From NCBI GenBank assembly GCA_016719785.1, contig JADJYJ010000004.1, positions 310,001 to 374,000 on the forward strand: 64,000 nt of DNA, written 5' to 3'. Source of the DNA: Candidatus Amarolinea dominans. GTDB lineage: Bacteria > Chloroflexota > Anaerolineae > SSC4 > Amarolineaceae. The notes under the pieces were generated by a model. That model was not told the origin of the DNA and made no database searches. It was given only the letters and a program-made list of their open reading frames with translations. Shown here piece by piece: positions 23,815-32,287 of this stretch. How positions within the stretch are numbered: position 1 is the stretch's first letter; every line of letters starts with the position of its first letter. The position numbers and the translations under genes were made by a program.

Positions 23815-24708
23815 ATGACAATAAAAGCCTGGCGTCTGGCGCTCTCCGGTTTGCTGACGCTGCTCATGATCGTCCTCACGGCGTGCGGCGGCGAAAAAAC
23901 GCCAACCCCTACCGGCAATCCAGCGGCGGTGGCCTCGGCCACCACGTCGGTATCCATCCCCAGCGTCAACAGTGGCGCGCCCGCAGGCGGAACGAACCAA
24001 CCGGCGCCGCAGCCTGGCACCTCGCCCACCGGCAATGAGTCAACGGTGGGAGGCATCCAAGCTTTCCCGGCCGGCGAGGTCAAGCCGGTGGAGATTATCA
24101 CGGCTGACAATGTCACCCTGACCGGCACCTTCTACGTGGCGCCCAAAGCGGGCAGCCCCGCGGTGGCTATGCTGCACATGGCCGGCGGTCAACGCGGCGA
24201 TTGGGACACCCTGGCACGCCAATTACAGGCGGCCGGCTTCAGCGTGTTGACGCTTGACCTGCGCGGCCACGGCGGCAGTCAAGGTCAGCGCGAGTGGGAC
24301 AAGATGGGAGAGGATGCCGCGGCCGCCCATGCCTGGCTGGCCGGCCGCCCCGAGGTCAACGCGACGCGCATCGGCTTGATCGGCGCCAGCATCGGCGCCA
24401 ATCTCAGCCTGAACTTCGCCGCCACGCAGCCTGCGGTCAAGACCCTGGTCCTGCTCTCACCCGGCCTGGATTTCGAAGGAATCAAGACAGAAGGCGCCAT
24501 GCAGGCCTACGGGCCGCGCCCTGTGCTCCTCGTCGCCAGCACCGAAGACAAAGAAAGCGCCGACGCCGTCACTGCACTGGACAAACTGGCCCTGGGCAAA
24601 CACACGCTCAAGATGGTCGAAGGTCAGGGTCATGGAGCGCGGATGTTGGGACGCCAGAACGGAATCGAGGAGACGATTGTGAACTGGCTGCAGGAAACGC
24701 TGAAATAA
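23815..24708 (+). CDS. Lipoprotein alpha/beta hydrolase
   Basis: A 297-residue lipoprotein. The signal peptide ends in the lipobox LTAC with Cys24, then a Thr/Pro/Ala-rich linker of about 60 residues, then an alpha/beta-hydrolase domain. The oxyanion-side LHMAGGQRGDW, the nucleophile elbow GASIGAN (Ser192), an acidic residue after VLLVASTEDKES, and the GHGARM His near the C-terminus fit the catalytic triad. LDLRGHGGS is the usual strand-5 region. Likely an extracytoplasmic esterase or lipase-like enzyme; the substrate is unknown. Lipidation would need the lgt product encoded at 21567-22478. Confidence 0.85.
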   Translation: MTIKAWRLALSGLLTLLMIVLTACGGEKTPTPTGNPAAVASATTSVSIPSVNSGAPAGGTNQPAPQPGTSPTGNESTVGGIQAFPAGEVKPVEIITADNVTLTGTFYVAPKAGSPAVAMLHMAGGQRGDWDTLARQLQAAGFSVLTLDLRGHGGSQGQREWDKMGEDAAAAHAWLAGRPEVNATRIGLIGASIGANLSLNFAATQPAVKTLVLLSPGLDFEGIKTEGAMQAYGPRPVLLVASTEDKESADAVTALDKLALGKHTLKMVEGQGHGARMLGRQNGIEETIVNWLQETLK

Positions 24709-24745
24709 GGGCTGAATGCTCAGAGCAAAATCAGATAGAGACAAG

Positions 24746-24778
24746 CGTGACCTGCGGGACGGCGCCCCGCAGGTCACG
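24746..24778. terminator. Hairpin between convergent hydrolase and fmt genes
   Basis: CGTGACCTGCGGG pairs with CCCGCAGGTCACG. It overlaps the last codons of fmt. Confidence 0.65.
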
Positions 24779-25736
24779 TGTGCATCGGCGGCGTGTCGCC
24801 ATCCGCGCCCAACACGCTGCCGACGAAACCACGCTGACCGCGCACGAAGGTGAGGGCATCGAGGCTGCGCTTGCCCTCCAATTGCAGTTCGAGCAGGCGC
24901 AGGCGCCCCTCTCCACAAACGACACTCACTCCCTGGGCGTCAGCCAGCACCAAGCCTGGTTCGGCTGCGTCACCAGGAATGGCCTGCGCCAGGTTGATCT
25001 TGAGCGAGCGCCCGTGCCAGGTTGTAAATGTGCCCGGCCACGGCTGAAAAGCCTGCAACTGGCGGGCAATCTGCACGGCCGGTACCCGCCAGTCAATGCG
25101 TCCTTGTGACTTGGCGATGGGCCTGGTCATGGTGGCCCGGCTGTGATCCTGCGGCTGAGGCGTGATGTCTCCGGCCAGCCAGCGCGGCAGCGTGCTGACG
25201 AGAAGCTCAGCGCCCTGCTGCGCCAGGCGCCCCATCAACTCCCCGCGCGTCTCCCCCGGCGTGATGGACAATAATGCCTGGGCAAGCAGCGGTCCCGTGT
25301 CCATGCCGGCATCCATCAACATGATCGTGCTGCCGGTCACCGAGTCACCGGCCAGGAGCGCTCCCGCCACCGGTGCGGCCCCGCGGTGGCGCGGCAAGAG
25401 CGAGGCATGCACATTCAAGCAACCATGCTGCGGCAGATCAAGCACCGTCTGGGGTAAGATGAGACCATACGCCGCCACCACGATCACGTCAGGCTGCAGC
25501 GCGGCCAGGTCGGCCAATGGCTCAGGCTGGCGCAGCGTGCGCGGCTGCTGCACAGGCAGGTCATGCGTCAGCGCAAACGCCTTCACCGGCGAGACCGCAA
25601 CCTCTTGTCCCCTTCCCACCGGTTTATCGGCGCGTGTCAGCACGCCAACCACCTCCCACGCACGGTTCGGCGCCCGCAGCGCCTGCAGCATCGTCGAAGC
25701 GAACTCCGGCGTCCCCATGAAGACCAGTCGTTTCAT
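24774..25736 (-). CDS. fmt: Methionyl-tRNA formyltransferase
   Basis: It formylates initiator Met-tRNA using 10-formyltetrahydrofolate. The 320-residue protein begins MKRLVFMGTPEFA and shows TRADKPVGRGQ, VVAAYGLILPQ, the catalytic NVHASLLPRHRGAAP (Asn and His) and MDAGMDTGPLL with its Asp. The second domain (from about residue 210) has the IDWRVPAVQIARQLQAFQPWPGTFT segment. An unusual detail is PVAGALLAGD in place of the more common PIQxAIxxGD. RBS GGAGGG precedes the ATG. No def gene is adjacent. Confidence 0.95.
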   Translation of the reverse strand: MKRLVFMGTPEFASTMLQALRAPNRAWEVVGVLTRADKPVGRGQEVAVSPVKAFALTHDLPVQQPRTLRQPEPLADLAALQPDVIVVAAYGLILPQTVLDLPQHGCLNVHASLLPRHRGAAPVAGALLAGDSVTGSTIMLMDAGMDTGPLLAQALLSITPGETRGELMGRLAQQGAELLVSTLPRWLAGDITPQPQDHSRATMTRPIAKSQGRIDWRVPAVQIARQLQAFQPWPGTFTTWHGRSLKINLAQAIPGDAAEPGLVLADAQGVSVVCGEGRLRLLELQLEGKRSLDALTFVRGQRGFVGSVLGADGDTPPMHT

Positions 25737-25866
25737 CTACACCCTCCGCCCCCAACGAACCAGAACCTGGTAGAAAGATCTCTGCCACGAATTTCACGAA
25801 TTGACACGAATTGGCGTCTGCTGCTTCGCGCCAGATTGTAGCACATCAGGGGTCGGAGGAAGAATC

Positions 25867-25995
25867 GAGACCGGAGATCGGAGATCGGAGACCGGAGACC
25901 GGAGATTGCAGACCGGAGATTGCAGACCAAATACCAACCATTGCCCGCCTTCCACACACCTGATCTCTAATCTCTAATCTCTGATCTCTAATCTC
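25867..25995. repeat. Heptanucleotide inverted-repeat element
   Basis: Nine GAGAYYG/CAGACCG heptamers run from 25867 to 25928. After 32 bases there are five TRATCTC heptamers (25961-25995), the complement of GAGATYA. The arms could form a long imperfect stem. The same heptamers build the linkers between the ACP domains at 9532-11075. Confidence 0.85.
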
Positions 25996-26064
25996 TGTTG
26001 TCAGCGATGCGTCGGTCGCCGGTCATGCTCTATCTCGTCGGGCACGCGATAATCAGGCTCGTCA

Positions 26065-26124
26065 AACACGGGCGTGGCGCCGTAGGGACCCCTCTGGCGG
26101 TCCGTCACGCCCGTGTTCTTTTTT
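26065..26124 (+). terminator. Terminator-like hairpin with no upstream gene
   Basis: AACACGGGCGTG (26065-26076) and CACGCCCGTGTT (26106-26117) form a 12-bp stem followed by TTCTTTTTT on the plus strand. The nearest plus-strand gene upstream ends at 24708, so it may end a small RNA or act as a leader element. Confidence 0.55.
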
Positions 26125-26304
26125 AACCTGAGCGTGACAGACGTGGGTCGCAGCGGTTGGAGTTGCAGGGTGAGACCGTGAAACCAACCGCCACCCTCTG
26201 CGTATAATAGGCTGAACACCGGCCGCATCGAAGCCGGTCAGGCAGTACCGAACATCACGACATTCCGGGCAGGAGTTCCCGGACCGAACCGAGGAGGTTT
26301 TATC

Positions 26305-26940
26305 ATGAGTGATATGAACGAGAACACAAACCCAATGAGCGTCGCCGAACCGCTGCAGCCAGCGGAGTCGGCCGCCACGTGGTTGGACGCTGTCAACCAG
26401 GCGGCAGAAACCGCGGCCGCCGATGTGACAGCCGCCAGCTCCGACCTGTATGCCGCCGCCCAACAGGCGCAAGCGCCAGCCGCCGCGCCGAACAACGTCT
26501 TTACGCTACCCACGATCGAAGAGCCGGCTCGACCACAATCCGCGCGCGCCGCAGCCGCCCCCACGGCCAGCTACGATGTGACGTCGGATGACAAGTTGAT
26601 GGCCGCGTTGTCCTGGCTGGGCATGGTGCTCCTGCAGATTCCGTTGGTGAGCATTGTGCTCCTGCTGGCCGAAGGTAACAAGGATCGGCCATTTCAGCGT
26701 CACCATGCCTTACAGTCCATCGGTCTCTTCGTGGCGGCCATTGCGTATGAGTTCGTGGCGGCCATCCTGTTCACCGTCGGGTCGGTGGTCACCCTGGGCT
26801 GTGGGGCCTTGTTCCTGTGGGTACTCTTCTTCGTACCGCACATCATGGCCGTCTACTATGCCTGGCAGGCGTACCAGGGTAAGGAAATCAACATCCCTGT
26901 CGTCAGCCAGGTGATGCGCCAACAGGGGTGGCTCCGCTAA
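26305..26940 (+). CDS. DUF4870-type membrane protein
   Basis: A 211-residue protein. The first 95 residues are Ala/Pro-rich and disordered (AAETAAADVTAASS and similar). From about residue 97 (SDDKLMAALSWLGMV) there are three hydrophobic helices with the characteristic DRPFQRHHALQSIGLFV segment and a HIMAVYYAWQAYQGKEINIPV ending, as in DUF4870/Tic20-like small membrane proteins. The function of this family is unknown. The ATG follows GAGGAGG. A terminator lies 53 bases downstream, so the gene is probably transcribed alone. Confidence 0.82.
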   Translation: MSDMNENTNPMSVAEPLQPAESAATWLDAVNQAAETAAADVTAASSDLYAAAQQAQAPAAAPNNVFTLPTIEEPARPQSARAAAAPTASYDVTSDDKLMAALSWLGMVLLQIPLVSIVLLLAEGNKDRPFQRHHALQSIGLFVAAIAYEFVAAILFTVGSVVTLGCGALFLWVLFFVPHIMAVYYAWQAYQGKEINIPVVSQVMRQQGWLR

Positions 26941-26993
26941 GGTCACAGGCTGTCACCTACGTGAGCGGGCGACAGCAGCGCACAGAGCACTCA

Positions 26994-27039
26994 AGGCCGG
27001 GTTCCATGCACAATAGCACTGGAGCCCGGCCTCTTTTTT
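26994..27039 (+). terminator. Rho-independent terminator
   Basis: AGGCCGGGTTCCA (26994-27006) pairs with TGGAGCCCGGCCT (27020-27032) with one wobble, followed by CTTTTTT. Confidence 0.85.
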
Positions 27040-27051
27040 GTCTCTCCGGTT

Positions 27052-27081
27052 TTGACGCCCCTTGCGCCTGCGTGTTAAGAT
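27052..27081 (+). promoter_or_regulatory. Promoter of the class II aldolase gene
   Basis: TTGACG (27052-27057), 18 bp spacer, TAAGAT (27076-27081). Confidence 0.65.
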
Positions 27082-27116
27082 AGGAACCGCAATCTGCGTT
27101 TGACTCAGGAGGATGG

Positions 27117-27908
27117 ATGGCTCAACCACGCTACGAACGGCCGCTGCCCAATGCCGGGCGGCCGCTGCCCATGACCGAATTAGCCTGGCGCAAGGAGGTG
27201 GTCTTCATTTGCCGCCTGCTGTGGGACAAAGGCTACGCCATTGCCAGCGATGGCAACGTCTCGGTCAAACTGGCCGCCGGGCGCTACCTGGTCACGCCCA
27301 GCGGCTTCAGCAAGGGCTTCATCGAACCAGATCAGTTGCTCATCGTCAACGATCAACTGGAGGTGGTTGGGCCGCAACATGGCGCGGCGCGGGGACTGCG
27401 GCCTAGCTCAGAGATGCTCTTGCACCTGGAGGCCTACCGCCAACGGCCGGACATTGGCGCGGTGGTTCATGCCCACCCGCCCGTGGCCATTGCCCTGAGT
27501 ATTGCCGGCATCTCGCTGGCGCGCTGCCTGTTGCCAGAGGTCGTCATGACCCTGGGTCTGATTCCCACCACCGACTACGCCACGCCCGCCTCGACCGAAG
27601 GCGCCGTCATCATTCGCGACCTGATCCAACGCTATGATGCCCTGATCTTGCAGCGTCATGGGTCGGTGACGGTCGCCAGGACGCCGTTCGAAGCCTATCT
27701 CAAACTGGAGAAACTGGAGTCTGCGGCCAACATCACACGCATGTTGGTGCAGCTCGGCCAAGCAAGCCCCTTCCCGCCTGAGGAAGTGGGCAAATTGGTG
27801 CAATGGCGCCACGACAAAGGCGTCATGAAACCCGGCCAGGCGGAAGACTTCTGCGAGACCTGCGGCGTTTGTTTGCGCGACGGCCAATGCCGGCTCGCCG
27901 CGCGCTGA
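27117..27908 (+). CDS. Class II aldolase/adducin family protein (fuculose-phosphate aldolase-like)
   Basis: A 263-residue zinc-dependent aldolase/epimerase-fold protein. Key motifs: ASDGNVSVKL (about residues 42-51), the phosphate-loop-like TPSGFSKGFIEPDQL, and VVHAHPPVAIALS, whose His pair binds zinc (about 118-121). A third His is in LILQRHGSVTVA (near 181). The usual proton-donor Glu of E. coli FucA lies in SEMLLHLEAYRQRPD here. It would cleave a fuculose- or rhamnulose-phosphate type sugar phosphate to dihydroxyacetone phosphate and lactaldehyde. The C-terminal CETCGVCLRDGQC is a Cys-rich tail not typical of FucA. RBS AGGAGG lies 5 bases before the ATG. Confidence 0.87.
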   Translation: MAQPRYERPLPNAGRPLPMTELAWRKEVVFICRLLWDKGYAIASDGNVSVKLAAGRYLVTPSGFSKGFIEPDQLLIVNDQLEVVGPQHGAARGLRPSSEMLLHLEAYRQRPDIGAVVHAHPPVAIALSIAGISLARCLLPEVVMTLGLIPTTDYATPASTEGAVIIRDLIQRYDALILQRHGSVTVARTPFEAYLKLEKLESAANITRMLVQLGQASPFPPEEVGKLVQWRHDKGVMKPGQAEDFCETCGVCLRDGQCRLAAR

Positions 27909-27982
27909 AGCAGAGCGATTGAAATCGCGCCCTTGCGCCCCGAATTCATTCGGCGGCAAGGCGCCAGAACGGCCCCAACAAT

Positions 27983-28011
27983 TTGACGGGCACCTGCTTC
28001 TCTGGTAGAAT
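27983..28011 (+). promoter_or_regulatory. Promoter of tRNA-Glu
   Basis: TTGACG (27983-27988), 17 bp spacer, TAGAAT (28006-28011), 30 bases before the tRNA. Confidence 0.8.
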
Positions 28012-28040
28012 CGTTCACGTCCTGGAAATAAACATGGTAT

Positions 28041-28116
28041 GCCCCCATCGTCTAGAGGCCCAGGACATCACCCTTTCAAGGTGGAGACAGGGGTTCGAAT
28101 CCCCTTGGGGGTACCA
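28041..28116 (+). tRNA. tRNA-Glu (anticodon TTC)
   Basis: Acceptor GCCCCCA pairs with TGGGGGT. The anticodon arm CACC-CTTTCAA-GGTG presents TTC. The T arm contains GGTTCGAATCC, and 3' CCA is encoded (28114-28116). Confidence 0.95.
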
Positions 28117-28127
28117 AGTAGCAGGCG

Positions 28128-28160
28128 AATCCTCACCACACGGTGAGGATTCTGCTTTTC
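28128..28160 (+). terminator. Terminator after tRNA-Glu
   Basis: AATCCTCACC pairs with GGTGAGGATT around ACAC, followed by CTGCTTTTC. Confidence 0.7.
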
Positions 28161-28180
28161 CAGCGATCTCGGTGAGAACT

Positions 28181-29962
28181 ATGTCCGCAATTCCAAAATT
28201 CATCCTACGCAAACTCTACGTCCCCCACAGCCTGCACAATCGCCATGATGGCTTTGAATTCAGCCTGAAAAATAACATTGGCTCGGCAACCGTGGTGGCG
28301 ATCGCACAGCTCACGGCTGACGGTGAGACCTATGACGCTGGCGTCATCTTTGTCAGCGCGCGTGGCGGCAATGAGCGATCAGCCGCCTCGATCGAGGCAC
28401 AGGCGCCCGTTGTCCTGGGCGGTGGTACCGAAGTGCGCGTGCGCGTGGAAGGCAAGCCGCTCACACTGGCAGCCAAACACCGCCTGCAGCTCAGCATATC
28501 GACGCGCGAAGTGGGCGATGTGGACCTTCCGATCGAAGACACGGCCGTTGCTGCAAACGATACAACGGCGCCGGCGGCAGCCCTTGCGCTCGAGACACCA
28601 AACTGGCGCCCGACGCGGGTCGAGGTCAGTGAGGCGACGGAGGCTGCGGCCGATCAGCGTCCGCTGAAGGTTGCCATCATTGGCGCCGGCAGCACCGTCT
28701 TTGCCCGCCAACTGATGACCGACATCCTGGCAGTGCCTCGGCTGCACGAAGGTATATTTGCCCTGGTGGACATTGATGCCGAACGCCTGGCATTGGCGCA
28801 CCAGGTCGGCGAATACCTGGTCGGCCTCAGCGGTAAGCCCTGGCGGGTCATCGCCAGCACCGAGCGCGCCCAGGTCTTGCGCGACTGCGACTATGCGATC
28901 AACACCATCGAAGTGGCCGGACTCGCCAATGTGCGCCATGATTTTGACATTCCGCTCAAATATGGGGTCAATCAGTGCATCGGCGACACCATCGGCCCCG
29001 GCGGCATCTTCAAGGCCTTGCGTACCGGGCCGGCGTGGCTGGACATTGTGCGCGACGTCGAACGCCTCAGCCCACATGCGACCATTCTCAACTACACGAA
29101 CCCCATGTCAATCCTCACCCTGGCCGCGTTGCAGACCACGGTTCTGCCGGTGGTGGGGCTGTGTCACTCCGTGCAGGGCACATCTCACCAATTAGCCCAA
29201 TATCTTGACCTGCCGTATGCCGAGCTGCGCTGGCGTTGCGCGGGCATCAACCACAACGCCTGGTTTACACTGCTGGAGCACAACGGCGAAGACCAATATC
29301 CCCGCCTGTTAGCGCGCGCGCGCGATCCTGAGATCTACGAGAGCGATCCTGTGCGCTTCGAGATGGCGCGCTACTTTGGCGCCTTTGTCACGGAGTCAAG
29401 CGGCCATTTTTCGGAGTACATTCCATACTTCCGCAAACGGCCTGATTTGGTCGAGCGCTACACGCGGCCCGGCTACCGGGGCGAGACCGGATTCTATGCC
29501 AACAATTGGCCGCGCTGGCGTCAGGCCAACGATGAAACCGTCCGCGCGCTGCTGGCCGGGCAGGGCGAGATCAGCCTGGCGCGCAGCGAAGAGTACGCGG
29601 CCGACATCATCGAAGCACAGGAGTCGGGCAAGGCCGCGGTCATCTACGGCAACGTGCGCAATCACGGCCTGATTGACAACCTGCCCGACGGCTGCGTCGA
29701 AGTGCCGGTGTTGGTGGACCGTAACGGCCTGACCCCCACCCATTTTGGCCCCTTGCCGCCCCAATTGGCCGCGCTGAATCGGGCGCACATGGCAGTGCAT
29801 GAGCTGGTGGTGCAAGCGCTGTTAGGCCGCGATGCGCAGGCTGCCCGCTATGCCCTGCTGCTTGACCCCCTGACCGCCGCAGTTTGCTCACCGGCCGAAA
29901 TTGACGCCTTGTTCACGGAGATGTGGGCTGCGCAGCGCCCCTATTTGACCTATTGGGACTGA
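28181..29962 (+). CDS. Glycoside hydrolase family 4 protein with N-terminal extension
   Basis: A 593-residue NAD- and metal-dependent glycosidase of the alpha-galactosidase/6-phospho-glucosidase family. I place the start at ATG 28181 because longer versions run through the tRNA. Residues 1-155 form an extra beta-rich domain not seen in standard GH4 enzymes. The Rossmann part begins at VAIIGAGSTVFARQLMTDIL (about 166). NYTNPMSILT, GLCHSVQGTSHQL (metal-binding Cys) and GINHNAWF (catalytic-site His) follow, with SSGHFSEYIPYFRK as in MelA-type members. The sugar specificity is undetermined, though the HFSEY segment favours the alpha-galactosidase/galacturonase branch. It might work with the aldolase upstream in sugar use, but they are separated by the tRNA unit. 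Confidence 0.88.
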   Translation: MSAIPKFILRKLYVPHSLHNRHDGFEFSLKNNIGSATVVAIAQLTADGETYDAGVIFVSARGGNERSAASIEAQAPVVLGGGTEVRVRVEGKPLTLAAKHRLQLSISTREVGDVDLPIEDTAVAANDTTAPAAALALETPNWRPTRVEVSEATEAAADQRPLKVAIIGAGSTVFARQLMTDILAVPRLHEGIFALVDIDAERLALAHQVGEYLVGLSGKPWRVIASTERAQVLRDCDYAINTIEVAGLANVRHDFDIPLKYGVNQCIGDTIGPGGIFKALRTGPAWLDIVRDVERLSPHATILNYTNPMSILTLAALQTTVLPVVGLCHSVQGTSHQLAQYLDLPYAELRWRCAGINHNAWFTLLEHNGEDQYPRLLARARDPEIYESDPVRFEMARYFGAFVTESSGHFSEYIPYFRKRPDLVERYTRPGYRGETGFYANNWPRWRQANDETVRALLAGQGEISLARSEEYAADIIEAQESGKAAVIYGNVRNHGLIDNLPDGCVEVPVLVDRNGLTPTHFGPLPPQLAALNRAHMAVHELVVQALLGRDAQAARYALLLDPLTAAVCSPAEIDALFTEMWAAQRPYLTYWD

Positions 29963-30105
29963 GCGAAAAAGAACCAGCCGTCTGGCTGGTTCTTGACGAG
30001 ATGGGGACTGAACGAAGCAAGAACCAGCCGTCTGGCTGGTTCTTGACGAGGTGGGGACTGAGCGAAAAAGAACCAGCCGTCTGGCTGGTTCTTTGCAAGA
30101 TGGGT
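29956..30105. repeat. Three tandem 50-base hairpin units between convergent genes
   Basis: The hairpin AAGAACCAGCC-GTCT-GGCTGGTTCTT recurs at 29969-29994, 30019-30044 and about 30068-30093, exactly 50 bases apart, with conserved spacers (GACGAGRTGGGGACTGARCGA). It probably terminates both converging genes. The first unit starts 6 bases after the GH4 stop codon. Confidence 0.88.
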
Positions 30106-30135
30106 ACTGCGCAGCGGCAGCATGGCGGCGCGCAG

Positions 30136-31668
30136 TCAGGTGGGGATGCCGGCCTGTATCACCTGCGGGCGTTGGCGCAGACGCAGTGCCTTGATCCGGC
30201 GCGCGGGCACGGGCGTCGGCCACAAAGATGGATGCATCGGCACGGTCGGCGCCGGCTGACGCATCGGCGACTGATAGCCGATCAGTCGCATCAGTTCGGC
30301 TTGCGTTTGTGCCGCCTCCACCCGCTGCACCAACTGACCATCTTTCTCCTCGAAGATGATCCGCCGCGGCTCTGGGCTGAGGCAGTGATGCGCGCCGCCG
30401 CGGCCGGAGATCATCTGCTGGTAGGCGCCCACGCCGCAGATGGCAATCACCGTGCCGACGCCCGAGTCGGGCAGCATGAGCGGCGCCTTGCCTGGCCTGG
30501 GGTAGACATCATCTGAGTCACAGGTGCGACGGCTGCCCAGGCGCACGGCGCGCAGCGGACGATCCCAGCCATCGAGCGGCAGGGTGACAAATTTCTGGTC
30601 AGGCACCAGTACGCTGTCCGGTATGGACACCATCAGGCTGCCGTTGATCAGGTACCAATCGGGCTGCCCCTCGGCGCCGCGCTTGACCTGACCCACATCG
30701 AACAGGTAGACACTGTGATTGGCCACGGTGTAGCGACCGAATTCACCCACCAGGTCAGGCATAGGCACGCTGTATTCCAGGCACAGCGCGCGCATCTCTT
30801 CCATGAGCAGCGTGAGGAAGCCCGTGTAATCGAACTCAAAATCGAGCCGATAGCCAGAGGTGGGCGTGCCGCCGCCATAGTTGAAGAAACGCAGCGTCGG
30901 CACGCGCTGGCGCAGCTCGCAGTAGTTGCGAATGGAGGCGCGCAGCGTGGTCAGGAAATGGTCGGCGTCCTCAACCTGGCTGCCGATCATGGCGTGATAC
31001 ATCACCAGCGTGTGCGGCGTGCCGGCCAGTCCGGCGACAACGTCTGCCATCTCGCCGGCGGTCAGCCCAAAACGATCGTTGCCCAGGTGTGCGCCGTCTC
31101 GATTACCAGCCTCCCGCTCGCGCACGCCAAACTGCATGGGCAGCGGGCAGGTGCGCAGGGCGGCAAATTCGTCCAGGTCATCCAAGACTGAAATGACCGC
31201 TGCATGACCCGCGCGGCGCAGACGCAGGATGGCGTCCGTGTAATGCGGCTCCTTCGAGCCATTGCAGATCAGGTAGCGGTCCGCTTTCAGAATGCCCTGC
31301 TTCCAGAGGTGATGGGCAATCTTCACGTCCGCAGCCGCCGACGTTTCGTAGTGAGCGCCGGCCTCCAGGGCTGTGCGCACGACATCGGCCGCAAAATTGG
31401 CCTTGGTGGCGTACGCGTACAAAAATGTCCCTGCATAGGCAGTGGCGCGCGCGGCCTGGGCCGCCCATCCCATCATGCCATGCACCTGACGCGTGATCTG
31501 CGGCAGATACGCGAGTTCCAGGGGCGTGCCGTGGCGTGCCGCCAGTACATTCAGGTCAACACGACCACCCAGCATCAGGTGGCCCTGCTGACGGGACATG
31601 AAATCGGTCAAATGGCCTTCCGCTGACCGATGGAACCGGGACTGCATGAATGAAGCGAACGTCTGCAA
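30136..31668 (-). CDS. PLP-dependent arginine/diaminopimelate decarboxylase-like protein (fold type III)
   Basis: A 510-residue fold-type III decarboxylase, most like biosynthetic arginine decarboxylase (SpeA). YATKANFAADVVRTALEAG (about residues 84-102) holds the PLP Lys, and HAMIGSQVEDADHF corresponds to the HVGSQ segment. FNYGGGTPTSGYRL is the phosphate-binding Gly loop, and CDSDDVYPRPG carries the second-subunit catalytic Cys. It is shorter than the 630-residue E. coli SpeA, lacking its large insertion. The product would be agmatine or another amine for polyamine synthesis; substrate choice is uncertain. TTG start at 31668 with AGGAGG 12 bases upstream; an ATG at 31647 is the alternative. 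No polyamine partner gene is adjacent. Confidence 0.8.
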   Translation of the reverse strand: MQTFASFMQSRFHRSAEGHLTDFMSRQQGHLMLGGRVDLNVLAARHGTPLELAYLPQITRQVHGMMGWAAQAARATAYAGTFLYAYATKANFAADVVRTALEAGAHYETSAAADVKIAHHLWKQGILKADRYLICNGSKEPHYTDAILRLRRAGHAAVISVLDDLDEFAALRTCPLPMQFGVREREAGNRDGAHLGNDRFGLTAGEMADVVAGLAGTPHTLVMYHAMIGSQVEDADHFLTTLRASIRNYCELRQRVPTLRFFNYGGGTPTSGYRLDFEFDYTGFLTLLMEEMRALCLEYSVPMPDLVGEFGRYTVANHSVYLFDVGQVKRGAEGQPDWYLINGSLMVSIPDSVLVPDQKFVTLPLDGWDRPLRAVRLGSRRTCDSDDVYPRPGKAPLMLPDSGVGTVIAICGVGAYQQMISGRGGAHHCLSPEPRRIIFEEKDGQLVQRVEAAQTQAELMRLIGYQSPMRQPAPTVPMHPSLWPTPVPARRIKALRLRQRPQVIQAGIPT

Positions 31669-32287
31669 CTTGACCAGTGCCCTCCTAATGATCTATGCTC
31701 TGTCTGCGCAGCCAACCGCTGCGTTGCCTGGCGCCCATGATTTATGTGCGCGCAGATGAAAACGCCAGGCACAGGTTCATGTACCCAGCGTTGCGCCGCC
31801 GCACCGTATGGCGCGTTCGGCAAACAACTATTCGACTACCTTGACTAAGCGGGTTTGGTTGGCGCAGACAGGATCGCCCGCTGAGGGCCGATCATCATGT
31901 GGAGAGTGGTACTGTGGGCATAAAGAAGCCCGCTACCGGTTGGCTGCGGGCTGGCGAGAGGGGAACGCGTGCTTTCAGAGAAAGACGCGTCTCAGCCACC
32001 CAGCCTGCCGGACCGGTCGTACACTATCCCATTGGTTTCTGCGTCACGTACCCGCTTTGTAGAGCAAGCGTCCATAAAACCTCGAGAAAGCTCGCACGAT
32101 GGTCAAGGGTGGCATCAAGCCACCAAGGCGTCCAGCAAACTGAGCGCCTTTGTAAGACCGTGTCATTGCACCCGATGTCGCAACGTCGCACGAGCGGCCA
32201 ACAACCGTCATGATTCATGTTTGAATCAAGTGTAATTATTACACAAACCGGGGTGGATGTCAAAACGCGGAAAGGCGTTGATGCATT
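31669..32287. other. Non-coding gap with several inverted repeats
   Basis: Three overlapping short plus-strand ORFs in different frames show no domain or ribosome site, so I call this non-coding. Structures seen: TGCCTGGCG/CGCCAGGCA (31725-31733 and 31763-31771), AGCCCGC/GCGGGCT (about 31927-31953) and GGTGGC/GCCACC (about 32105-32121). No match to RNase P, tmRNA, SRP or 6S signatures was recognised. An unassigned structured RNA is possible. Confidence 0.45.

Larger units (their letters stand above)
25737..26304. other. Repeat-rich intergenic region
   Basis: No convincing gene in 568 bases. It holds CACGAATT-type direct repeats (about 25787-25816), the heptamer inverted repeat (25867-25995), a terminator-like hairpin (26065-26124) and a TATAAT -10-like site (26203-26208) without a clear -35 that may serve the next gene. 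A 75-codon minus-strand ORF (26001-26228) has no start signals or domain I recognise. Confidence 0.6.

Noticed and set aside
26001..26228. A 75-codon minus-strand ORF with protein-like composition
   Set aside because: It spans a terminator-like hairpin, lacks a ribosome site and matches no family I know.
29956..30105. Possible CRISPR array from regular 50-base spacing
   Set aside because: The spacer parts are also conserved, so it is a tandem duplication of a hairpin.
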